From assembly GCA_014529385.2 (NCBI GenBank), contig CM043971.1:30987209-31051208 (forward strand): a DNA stretch of 64,000 nt, read 5' to 3'. The position numbers and the translations under genes were made by a program. Positions 22,333 through 30,659 of the stretch are shown here, piece by piece. Below the pieces are notes generated by a model that saw nothing but the letters and a program-made list of their open reading frames with translations, ran no database searches and was not told where the DNA came from. Each line of letters begins with the position of its first letter. Position 1 is the first letter of the stretch. This DNA is from Adiantum capillus-veneris. Taxonomy: Eukaryota; Streptophyta; Polypodiopsida; Polypodiales; Pteridaceae.

Positions 22333-23134
22333 TTTCTTGAAATGTTGGTCTTTTTGTGCAAAGAATGCTTTGTGCTAGTGCCCTAAGCCCTGCTAACTAG
22401 TTTTCAACTTAAAAAGTCATTAGTTTAGCTAAAAAGCCCCCTTTAGGCATTTCAGTCTCCGAAGTCGTCTTTTTGCCTTGGAGTTGAATTTCTTCAACTT
22501 TTCTTCTCGAGAGTTGCATTTCCAGCTCATTGGATATGTTGTGAAGCCACCTATTTGGTTGAACTTGACTTTGGCTCCCCGTTCTCCATCTTTCTCCATT
22601 TGGTTGCCCGAAAGCGTCTTTTTCACCATCGGTAAGTGAATCAGCTTTCTTTTGGGTTTTTCTTGCAAACATAAGTCATCCATGTATATTTGAAGCTGCT
22701 TGTGAAGTTTCATGTCATTTGGTCGTCAATTTTAGCCGTTATGCCAAAATGACGCTTTGTGTGTCCGCCGCCGAATTGGTTGTTCCGACTTACTTTTGGT
22801 GATCCAAACCCGGAGATACTCCATGGTTGCATTGCCCTCGATGTTGTTAAGCTTCCTGAGAAGTTTTGTGTCGTTTCGACAACTTTTTTCTGTTTGCCTC
22901 TTGCAGGCTCTGTTGACCTAGGGTTTTTCAAGTCGTTCTTTCTCGAGCTTTGAGTGTTAGAAACCCATCTTCTATGTTAGGGTAACCCACCTCTAAGTTC
23001 TTGCAAGGTTTGGTTAGGCGGTTGTGCCCCTACCTAGCGTTCCTCCCCATTCCCCGTCTGCTCTTGTTTCTTGGTTTTGGTCAGTTTTCGCGACAAAAGT
23101 TAACGATAAGCATCAAAAGCTTATGGCAACGAGT
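22333..23134 (-). other. E3 spacer between protease and palindrome cluster
   Basis: Short frames on the minus strand (22409-22672, 22710-22931) resemble no retroelement protein. Weak internal repetition is visible (GAAGTTT and TTGGTTG phrases near 22550 and 22780). RT and RNase H motifs (FGLxNAP, xxDD) are absent. It may mark where pol was deleted. Confidence 0.55.
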
Positions 23135-23434
23135 CTACCTCTCATCTGGTGTCCTCTGAGCTCTCGTAGCAGTCGTAGAAGGCGGTAGAAGGTCGGATGC
23201 TTCGTATTCAATGCCGCAAGAAGTCACTACAACTTTCTCTAATAACCCCATAGGTTTCTCCATGTGTCCATCTGCTAATTGGAGTTTCAACCTAGTCTTC
23301 CTTATTGCTGGTTTTCCCCATTTTTTCCAGATTTCTTTTGTAGCAATGGCTACCCCAGCTCCGCTGTCTAGTATTGCCATCGTGTTTACTCCTTGGAATT
23401 CAACTGGTAAGGTTGTATTCTCCTCTTCACCTTC
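23135..23434 (-). pseudogene. E3 protease (retropepsin-like)
   Basis: The frame reads MAILDSGAGVAIAT, an intact D-S-G-A active-site motif, followed by about 60 residues with the flap region LQLADG and a Gly-Leu segment. It is the same frame as the upstream zinc-knuckle ORF, separated by one TGA at 23435-23437. The matching place in E1 reads YFEGDE; here it reads Tyr-stop-Glu-Gly-Glu-Glu. The frame ends near 23135 and leads into non-coding DNA rather than RT. Confidence 0.8.
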
Positions 23435-24805
23435 TCAATACTCTCCGACCTTGTTTAAGGGTACAGGCTTAGCGTTCTTTTGTGGTTTGCTCAGCTCTTG
23501 TATACCCTCTTGCAGTCTCGATGTTGGGTCTTTTATACCAAATTTCTCCAAGCATTTTCCTACAGTGGTCCACATATGTGGTCTTAGCCTCAAAAGCTCA
23601 GCTAGAGTGATAGCGCATGTCACTGATGTTGACAAGATCTCTATCAATCCTTGCGAGTCCATGACTTTTTCTGATGAGATTCTTCGTGAGGGAAGTGCTC
23701 TAGTCTCGGATTTTGCTTCATACTCTCCTAAGTATGAAGGTAAGGTATTCAGTGAGTGAGGTTTGCTCTCCGTTGTTCTAACAGAGCCCCCATCTCCCCA
23801 GTAAGATTGCAGATCCAAGTCCACTTGAGATCCTGCCTCAAATTCCACTATGGGAGGATTCCTGATGTCCTTTTCCCAATTTGTCTGATTAGCTTGGCAA
23901 CTTAGCTCGTTTGCAAAGTTTCCCTCTCTCACTTGTTTCCAAAATTCATTGTAATCCTCATCTCTTCCGTAAGACCTCTGTATGACTGGATGAAAACTCT
24001 CTATCTCCTGATCGGTTGTGTTCAACACTATGCGGTCATCCTTGTGTGTATTTTTAGGCTTTTGTGCACTGGGAGTCTTTTCAGCTACCCGTGAAACGAT
24101 AGTCTCTTGCTGAATTGGGTTTTCCGTTCCACAATTCATTGTTTCTTGTGGTGGTTCTAATAAGGCTTGTGCAGTCTCGATCATTCTCTGGCACATTTCA
24201 AGTCTCTGCTTTTCCAATTCCGCGTTTGGGTATGTTATCCACCTCTGTTCTTGTGTTTGGTTGTTCTTTAACCTAGCTTCGTAATCTCTCATCAGTGCGT
24301 CCAATGGTTCGTGTACTTTGTCGACTAGCACTAATCCCCCTGAGCTTAAGCTCGTTGTTTCTTTGATACTCTTCTGTTTCGTTCTTTCCGGGCTCATCTC
24401 TCGTTTCCCGTTTTGACTCTCAAGTTTTTCTAATCTATCTTTAGTTCGCTTTAGTTCCTCAGCTAGAATAGCGTCTTCACGTTCTTTTCTCAACTTCATG
24501 CGTGCTTTTCTAGCTTTCCATGTGTTTTTCTGACTCCGCGGTCCTTGACTAACCATTTCAGTCGCTAACTTTCCATTCTCAGGTTCTCTAGTGGTTTTCT
24601 TAGCTTGAGCTCTAGTAACAACTTGCGTTGGTATCAGAGTTTCATTTTCAGACCCACTGCTGGTAGGAATAGTTTCTAGCATATTCAATGTCGTCTTTTG
24701 CACTTTGTTTGGATTCTTTGAACAATCCTCAATAAAGTGAGTAACCCCACACTCAGTGCAATAAGCGTTAATTCTAATGATTTTCATATGTGGGCAAACA
24801 TTCAT
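23435..24805 (-). CDS. E3 gag-protease linker with zinc knuckles
   Basis: The 456-residue frame starts just after CYKCGGDHLMNVC (readable upstream in the same frame at about 24806-24845) and contains CTECGVTHFIEDC, both C-x2-C-x3-H-x4-C knuckles as in E1. A long Lys/Glu/Arg-rich, probably coiled-coil segment follows (LRKEREDAILAEELKRTKDR), then a segment around VGKCLEKFGI before the protease. Its frame is minus one relative to the gag core. No clear slippery heptamer is visible at the junction, so an indel is more likely than programmed frameshifting. Confidence 0.75.
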   Translation of the reverse strand: MNVCPHMKIIRINAYCTECGVTHFIEDCSKNPNKVQKTTLNMLETIPTSSGSENETLIPTQVVTRAQAKKTTREPENGKLATEMVSQGPRSQKNTWKARKARMKLRKEREDAILAEELKRTKDRLEKLESQNGKREMSPERTKQKSIKETTSLSSGGLVLVDKVHEPLDALMRDYEARLKNNQTQEQRWITYPNAELEKQRLEMCQRMIETAQALLEPPQETMNCGTENPIQQETIVSRVAEKTPSAQKPKNTHKDDRIVLNTTDQEIESFHPVIQRSYGRDEDYNEFWKQVREGNFANELSCQANQTNWEKDIRNPPIVEFEAGSQVDLDLQSYWGDGGSVRTTESKPHSLNTLPSYLGEYEAKSETRALPSRRISSEKVMDSQGLIEILSTSVTCAITLAELLRLRPHMWTTVGKCLEKFGIKDPTSRLQEGIQELSKPQKNAKPVPLNKVGEY

Positions 24806-24837
24806 CAGATGGTCACCTCCACACTTGTAACAGGGTC

Positions 24838-26028
24838 CTAGTGCTGGTCTTGGTCCATTTGATTCGTCCTTTGTGGATAGGATGGTCTTTGTCCTGTTAA
24901 CCCTCCATGAGCTATGAACATCAATGTTCTTGCGTCCAAATTGTATCTCTCTTCATCAGAAGCACTTGTAATTGTTGGTATTCCAACATTCCCAATCATG
25001 CCCCATGGTTCTGGTTGTTTGGGTTCTTCTGGTGGGTAATACACAGTTGGAGACATGTGTGCACCAGATTCTTCATAATAGGCTTGAACAGGCACTAGGG
25101 CTTGTTCTTCCTGATTCTCTAAGGTTGGTGCATATCTAATGCCTACTGGTCTTGCTCCTGGTAAAGGTGGTTGTTGTCCCAATACCGGTTGCGGTCTTTC
25201 TATCCCCATAGGTCCTGGCACATTTCCCGTTGGGTATCGAGGTACTGGATGTACTTGAGGTGGTGCTAATTGAGCAGGAGGTGCATACTGACGCTCCCTT
25301 ACATACCCTTTGTTGTAATAGCACTCCTCTGTTGGATGGTTTGTCCATTTTTGTTCAATAGCACACCATTTCAGTGTTTTTGGCAATGGTTTTTGGTATG
25401 GTGCCATCCTTTTTAGAGCATCTTCTATCATTTTCTCTACATTTGGCATGGTTGTTGTTTGAACATTCTTTTTAGTGGTAGTCTCGCTCGCTACGGAGGA
25501 AGAGCTACTGGATGCGAAATCTGTATCCGCTGACACCTCTCCATAAACCGTACAGTTATCCACTAAGTACAATGCCTCTCTCGTTACTTGCTCGAAACTT
25601 GTACAAGCTTTCAAGTGCAAGTCCTTCTTGAGAGTGTCGTTTCTCAGTCCCTCAATAAAGAGAACAGATAGTCTGTCATCTTGTGTTCGTTCACGTACTA
25701 GACATCTCTCAATGTATTGTTTGAAGCGAAGTGAAGCTTCCTTCACTTTTTCGTGTTCTCTCTGTTTAAAAGCATATATTTGTGAGACCGTATTGTGCTT
25801 AATCCCTCGTTTTGAGAATTCCTCAGCAAACTCTCTTAGCAAATGGTCAATGTCATGGAATCCCCCTATGTTCAGTGGTTGAAACCATGTCAATGCCGTA
25901 CCTTCTAGAGTAAGACCAAATCCCTCGTATTGTGTATGGAAATCTATTATCTGCTCAGCTCTTAAGACTTGCTTAAAGAGTGACACATGTGCATACGGAT
26001 CTCCCGAACCACCATACTTCTTTGGCAT
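24838..26028 (-). CDS. E3 gag core
   Basis: The 396-residue frame carries the retrotransposon gag domain: YGGSGDPYAHVSLFKQVLRA, then LTLEGTALTWFQPL and FAEEFSKRGI, and LRFKQYIERC. A Pro/Gln/Tyr-rich C-terminal half follows. It stops at 24838 within TNQMDQDQH. The true start lies upstream: the same protein continues in another frame (25962-26636) across an indel near 26040. Its role would be particle assembly and RNA packaging. Confidence 0.85.
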   Translation of the reverse strand: MPKKYGGSGDPYAHVSLFKQVLRAEQIIDFHTQYEGFGLTLEGTALTWFQPLNIGGFHDIDHLLREFAEEFSKRGIKHNTVSQIYAFKQREHEKVKEASLRFKQYIERCLVRERTQDDRLSVLFIEGLRNDTLKKDLHLKACTSFEQVTREALYLVDNCTVYGEVSADTDFASSSSSSVASETTTKKNVQTTTMPNVEKMIEDALKRMAPYQKPLPKTLKWCAIEQKWTNHPTEECYYNKGYVRERQYAPPAQLAPPQVHPVPRYPTGNVPGPMGIERPQPVLGQQPPLPGARPVGIRYAPTLENQEEQALVPVQAYYEESGAHMSPTVYYPPEEPKQPEPWGMIGNVGIPTITSASDEERYNLDARTLMFIAHGGLTGQRPSYPQRTNQMDQDQH

Positions 26029-26636
26029 ACACTCGCTACTTGAGATGGTCTCATACGTCTATGGTCTGCTACCAATCTCATTGCTCCTGTGTCATGGCTA
26101 AAGATTTCTCTAGCATCATGGACTTCATGGGTTACCCTTGTCGGTTCCCCTGCCCTGAATCTACTACTAGGAGGTAAATGTGATGGTTCCGCTTCGAACC
26201 TTGGACCTGGAGTGGTATACGTGGGGATTGGAACTGCACTACCTCGATTCATATCCATTGACTCTCTGGAATGTAATGATCCCATTGGTCCGGGCTTCGA
26301 GTACTGAGGTTGACTGAAAGAGTCAGCAGCCTGAGTTCTTTGTCCTCCTGTCGTCATTGGGTTTTGCCCTCCATTTGTTGGTGCTGGTCTTTGTGAGCTA
26401 GAAGTAACATAATACTGATGTAGTGGTCCCCCAAAGTATGTATATCCTTCTAATTCTTTCTTGCCCATTGTTGAGTATTGCCTCCCATACTTGTCGTAAG
26501 CGGCAATTTTCACTTCCGATCCCTCTGTGTAGGTTATGACATAAAGTCTCTTTCGGTCTGCCAACTCTCTGATGTAGGGTTCTTCACATCTATAATAGAG
26601 ATCTTGCTCCCCATTATTATATTTATATAGCCCCAC
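25962..26636 (-). pseudogene. E3 gag N-terminal part
   Basis: 224 residues: a folded-looking start (LYYRCEEPYIRELADRKRLY) and a low-complexity Pro/Ser/Gly middle. It overlaps the gag core frame by 67 bp. The sequence around YETISSSECMPKKYGG in the other frame suggests that one indel separates the two. No domain is recognised. Confidence 0.6.
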
Positions 26637-26680
26637 ATAGATGTTATCAGTGTTGATCCTTGTAGTTTCATTCTCTCTTC

Positions 26681-27220
26681 TTAACCCACATTAGGGAAGT
26701 TCATTATTGGTGCTTTCTCCTCGAGTTCTTCATCTACTTTGGCTTTGGTGCCCATCAATCCCCACTTGTCCACAATGTTAGGGTTTAGGACTACCAAGTA
26801 CATGGTACCCTCGTCATCTAGATATCTATCTCCGCTATAGCTCACAGGCACTAAGTCCTTGAACTCACTAGGTCTCTCCTCTATCTTTACACAATAGCGG
26901 TCCATTCCATCTTTGTAGATCTTGGCACCTTGCTCATTGTCGTACTGATATTTTATGAACAATAGCTTCATTGTGGCGGAAGGGTTTGATGATCCTGCTG
27001 CCATATTTTCTCTGTTGTTCAGGTTCAGGTGTTCCACGTGTTCGGTGAAAATCTCGTAAGATCTCTCCGAAGAAGTATCAGAGACACTTCCTTCAAAGAT
27101 CGGCTCTAATGGTTGCACCCAACTTTGGTTTACACTTCCCTCGGTTGATATGACACTTGCTGGTTTCCCTTGTTTTGGTTGGTTATTCTGGAGGTTCCTG
27201 CCCGATCTCAAATTCATCAA
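26681..27220 (-). CDS. E3 first ORF (gag leader ORF)
   Basis: 179 residues beginning MMNLRSGRNLQNNQPKQGK, with an acidic middle and an aromatic-rich stretch (SATMKLLFIKYQYDNEQGAK) resembling the start of the next frame (LYKYNNGEQD). That likeness suggests an internal duplication of a small domain. The next gag frame follows after 44 bp in a different phase. Family unknown. Confidence 0.55.
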   Translation of the reverse strand: MMNLRSGRNLQNNQPKQGKPASVISTEGSVNQSWVQPLEPIFEGSVSDTSSERSYEIFTEHVEHLNLNNRENMAAGSSNPSATMKLLFIKYQYDNEQGAKIYKDGMDRYCVKIEERPSEFKDLVPVSYSGDRYLDDEGTMYLVVLNPNIVDKWGLMGTKAKVDEELEEKAPIMNFPNVG

Positions 27221-27385
27221 TTCCCCTAAAGGACTTTAACTTTTCCGTCTCGGCACTTTGTTTTCCTCAAGTTTTTGTGGTCAGAATTGATCCAAACTGA
27301 CTGATACTTGGTCAATTGTTTAATCTTGTCAGTTGGACAACTTCTGTTTCATCAAGTGAGAATTTTGTTGCAGTTATGCTGAAAA

Positions 27386-28106
27386 AGACATTATACGCGT
27401 ATGATGTCTTTTTTCACAGATTTAAACTATTTTGGTTATGCTCACTCTCAGTAGCCCCCTTATGCTCTTTCCACTCACAAAATTCAGTTTGAACTCTGTT
27501 TGAGCAAGTTATGGCTAATTTAGGCTTTTCTTGGCAATTTTCCGCTTTTGACTTGTTTTTTGGGTCAATTGTGATCCAAATGGGATGAAACTTGAAATAT
27601 AACCTCCAGAAAGCTAGTACAATGGATCTGTGTTAGCAAAGTATCAAAATATGTCCAAAATTAGGTCAAAGACATCATACGCGTATGATGTCTTTTTCAT
27701 CAATTTGGGTCAAAACTTGATATTTATGTTTCCTACAGTGCTTGTAACAATCTTGTCAGGTCAGATATCAAAAATAAGCAGTGGATGTGCCAAAAGACAT
27801 TATACGCGTATGATGTCTTTTTTCACAGATTTGGACTATTCTTGGTTTTAAGCCTTCTCCAATGTTTATAATTGAGTTTCAAGTGTTTTTGTCAGGTTTG
27901 AATGTAAAAACAAGATCTGAATCCAAAATTTCCTATTCTTTGCGTTTCTTGGACTCCGACTTGTCTTTTTGGGTTTCTTTGAGTGTTAATGCTCTTGTTT
28001 TAAGTTGAAATTAGGGTATAACCCCCCTTTTGAACACTCTGGTAAAGTCAAAATTTCTGTTTTGGTCTCTGTTTGGTCATTTGGACATCATACACGTATG
28101 ATGTCT
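27386..28106. repeat. E3 palindrome cluster 2 (four copies)
   Basis: Copies start at 27386, 27670, 27795 and 28083 (spacings 284, 125, 288). The second is identical to cluster 1; the first and third carry ATTAT for ATCAT; the fourth is changed at its first base and in its centre (ACACGT). Copies 1 and 3 share the flank TTTTTTCACAGATTT. This cluster is in the 5' leader between PBS and the first gag ORF. Confidence 0.92.
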
Positions 28107-28624
28107 AAAGTTGCAGATTTCCAGTTTTTTGGCACAGAATCCTTCCTAAAGCTTTCTCAAGTGCTCAGCAACTCCCAGATACACAGAAAATTTCTCTGAC
28201 TTTTGTTTATTGCAAGTTTCACTACTAACTCGACGGTTTAGTGATCTAACATGCAATCAACCATATCAAGCAAATACTCCAATGATTATTAGCTCTAGAT
28301 CAGGATCAAATGAAGTCCTACCTAAGCTATTCCTAATCATAAAACGGGTTTGGTAATTGTGATTTTAAAGAGATCCACTGCCACTCACGGACTAGCAAAT
28401 TCTTCTTCTATCAACAACTACTCAACACCAACAAAACAACAAACCAATCTAAGCTAAACTAAAAATACTGTAAACACGGAAGACCCAGGAATACCCCACT
28501 TCCTAGTATCTCTCAAGATCTTCGGAGTCCACCACTCCTAGATCTTTTCTAACTAAAGTATACAAAGTAGTTTATATGACTCACCTCGTAGGATTATTCT
28601 AAGGTCACCTACTTAGGGCTCTCG

Positions 28625-28642
28625 TCCCCGGCACCGGCGCCA
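28625..28642 (-). other. E3 primer binding site (tRNA-Asp type)
   Basis: The minus strand reads TGGCGCCGGTGCCGGGGA, two bases inside the 5' LTR. It has one difference from the E1 site. Confidence 0.93.
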
Positions 28643-28644
28643 AA

Positions 28645-29601
28645 TGTTAAGGCGGTTACGCCGCTAGCGGAAGCTAAATAGCGAGAACTCAACCAACAAC
28701 AAAATTTGTCAGACGAGGACGAAGCTTGACCCGCAGGCGCATGGAAACAACTAGGTGGGTGTCAAATCACCTACTCGACCTTCTAATGACAATCACTACT
28801 AAGGAAATCAAATCTAAGTTCTAAAATACGCAAGTGGCTGAAATCCGTACTATGAACGAATGCTATACGAAACAGGATCTAGAATCATTGAATCGATCTC
28901 AAACTCAAGGGAAAGTCTATACACTAGGTAAGAACAACACCCTTAAGACTTGAACTGCAAAATCAATCTATAATCACTCCGTGCGGTAAACGCGTATGAA
29001 GACAGGTCGAAAAATACAGGTGACCGAAACTTGACCCCGATGGTACTAATGCGTAGCTCTACTCGTTGTGGTTCTATAGATATGCTGCACGCTCTATTCC
29101 GACACACGAGTTGGAAGAAAACTCACACCGAAGCTCGTAGGAACTTACCACACATAGAAGCCGATAGCGCGCACTCTTGGTATCAGTGCGTAGCTCTCGC
29201 CGTTGCTAACACAATGGCGGTGTCGCTTCTCCAATGGCGGCTCCGTAGCTCGCGTAGCAAGTAGATAAGACTCTCTCTCTCTCACACACTCTCTCTCTCT
29301 CACTCTCTCTCAGACACAATCACGGCGCTCAAAAAACTCACTTTGATTAATAATCTGAATCCCCTTAGGTTACAAAACTTTGGCTTATATACCTCAGCCT
29401 TGGAGGTGAGAACATCTCTAACTAATTACATCAGCAAGTGAAATTACTTCGGGATTACAAGCTGGAAACTCAATTGAGTCCCGTTACTTAATGAATACCT
29501 CAATTCAAAATCAATGTCGGAAAGACATTTATTACAATCAATGGTTACAAAAATGATGAGTGTGAGCAAAAATGTGGGTGTGATCCTCTGCTGGCTCAAC
29601 A
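28645..29601 (-). repeat. E3 5' LTR
   Basis: TG...CA ends match 17145-18085. The inner end is set by the PBS and the outer end by the ATATG target copy at 29602-29606. Confidence 0.97.
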
Positions 29602-29606
29602 ATATG
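29602..29606. repeat. E3 target duplication, right copy
   Basis: ATATG, identical to 17140-17144. Confidence 0.95.
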
Positions 29607-29698
29607 TTTCAAAATGTATGAACTAACACTATTATTTGTGCACATATTATAGCTATGATAGATTTTAACCATCAAATATCACTTTTAGTATCTATTCT

Positions 29699-29897
29699 AA
29701 AACAAATAGAGCTAAGAGTATAGCTTCTAATGTTTAGATTTATACATTCGCACTAAAGCTAAAAAAGTAGCCTCTAATGTGTACAATTATTTATTTATCT
29801 ATTCTTAAACAAGTAGAGATAAAAGTATAGTCTCTATTGCTTAGATTAATTTATTTAAACTTAACAATAGAGTTAAAGAATAACTTCTATTGTTAAG
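29699..29897 (+). repeat. Hairpin array H5: four units
   Basis: Units at about 29699-29735, 29744-29780, 29804-29844 and 29860-29897 share a core like TAGAGCTAAAAGTATAGC followed by TTCTA or CTCTA. The last unit has a perfect 12-bp outer stem, CTTAACAATAGA with its complement. Inner pairs vary together: GCTA/TAGC, GATA/TATA, GTTA/TAAC. The array lies in the right part of the DNA element, beyond E3. Confidence 0.7.
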
Positions 29898-30084
29898 AAT
29901 TCTAGGTGATTCAAATCTATATAGTTATTTTATTTTTAATGTATAAACATTAAAAATTATATTTTCTTAAAAAATCAAAGATTTTTTAAGTTGATAACTC
30001 AACCTTTGTATGTCAGAGGTAAGCTGACACTTTGGTGAAGGGAATTGTAGCTAAAACATGCAAATTTGGGCTTTATATACTACT

Positions 30085-30313
30085 ACCATATCGATCAAAA
30101 ACATATTGATCGATTTAAACTATCGATCGAAAGCCTATCTATCGATACTTAATTGATCAATAAACTCTCGATCGATATGTAAGCAATAAAACATTATTTT
30201 TTTTAAGCTGACGTGGCAGCAAATAATACGCATGCATAAATCTTTAGAATGTATTAATCGACCATTATTCAAACGAATAAAACGAATGTTGAATAACGAA
30301 TCATGCAACCCAA
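30085..30313 (-). repeat. Right subterminal repeats and terminus of the DNA element
   Basis: ATCGAT-type motifs occur at about 30090, 30106, 30121, 30140 and 30168. The end reads ATGCAACCCAA, an inverted match to the left terminus, followed by the target copy at 30314-30323. Confidence 0.65.
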
Positions 30314-30639
30314 GTGTGTAGCTATTGATGAAGTGCCGTGATTGACATGTGGTAATTAATGTGTGCTTATCATTAGTGTGCCTGGAGTTTTTAGTCTATG
30401 GTAAGTCGGACTTCGGTGGACTTGATGTGTGTAGGAGATTGATTGATTAGTGATTAGAGTAGTTTTAGAGTTAGTCTTGCCATGGCTAATCTCTACTTGC
30501 ATTGGAGAGGTGATCTCTTGAATCCCCTATTTCTATTCATCCGATGCTCATGCTTCCATGCCCTAGCCGAGTCGCCGATCCATGGATTTGATAATTTTGT
30601 GTGGGTTGTGATTAGGTCATGCTACAACGCCTCCCAACA
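30314..30639 (+). repeat. E2 5' LTR, second part
   Basis: It matches the inverted LTR copy at 43756-44070 (reverse complement), from GTGTGTAGCTATTGATGAAG to CTACAACGCCTCCC. It ends CCCAACA, two bases before the PBS. A 64-codon frame at 30482-30676 is incidental. Confidence 0.88.
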
Positions 30640-30641
30640 TT

Positions 30642-30659
30642 TGGCACCGTTGCCAGGGA
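30642..30659 (+). other. E2 primer binding site (tRNA-Asp type)
   Basis: TGGCACCGTTGCCAGGGA, a variant of the tRNA-Asp-type site of E1 and E3, placed two bases after the LTR end. Confidence 0.85.

Larger units (their letters stand above)
17145..29601 (-). mobile_element. E3: full-length gypsy element without RT or integrase
   Basis: The element is complete from LTR to LTR, with perfect ATATG target copies, PBS and PPT. LTRs are 941 and 957 bp and differ by about 15 substitutions by eye, so insertion was fairly recent. In element order: palindrome-bearing leader, gag frames, zinc knuckles, protease, a second palindrome-bearing spacer, then a frame of about 1,048 codons of unknown function. 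No reverse transcriptase, RNase H or integrase is found anywhere in it. It is therefore non-autonomous, presumably using the enzymes of a Tat-like relative such as E1, whose zinc-knuckle spacing and PBS type it shares. Confidence 0.95.
12158..30313. mobile_element. TIR DNA element with hairpin arrays, split by E3
   Basis: It lies inside the E2 LTR, bounded by a near-perfect 10-bp target duplication. Without E3 it is about 5.7 kb (12158-17144 and 29607-30313). Short imperfect inverted termini (G-TTGCAT-ATTCG) are followed on both sides by subterminal repeats of ATCGATCGATA. Inside are hairpin arrays (12539-13310, 16665-17120, 29699-29897), a kinase-like pseudogene, an unknown ORF and a BED-type zinc finger. 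No recognisable transposase catalytic domain is seen, so it is probably non-autonomous and may carry captured gene pieces, as Pack-MULEs do. Family assignment is inference. Confidence 0.65.

Noticed and set aside
24820-24870. Programmed minus-one frameshift between the E3 gag core and zinc-knuckle frames
   Set aside because: No X-XXY-YYZ slippery heptamer is visible and other frame breaks occur in the same gag, so an indel is more likely.
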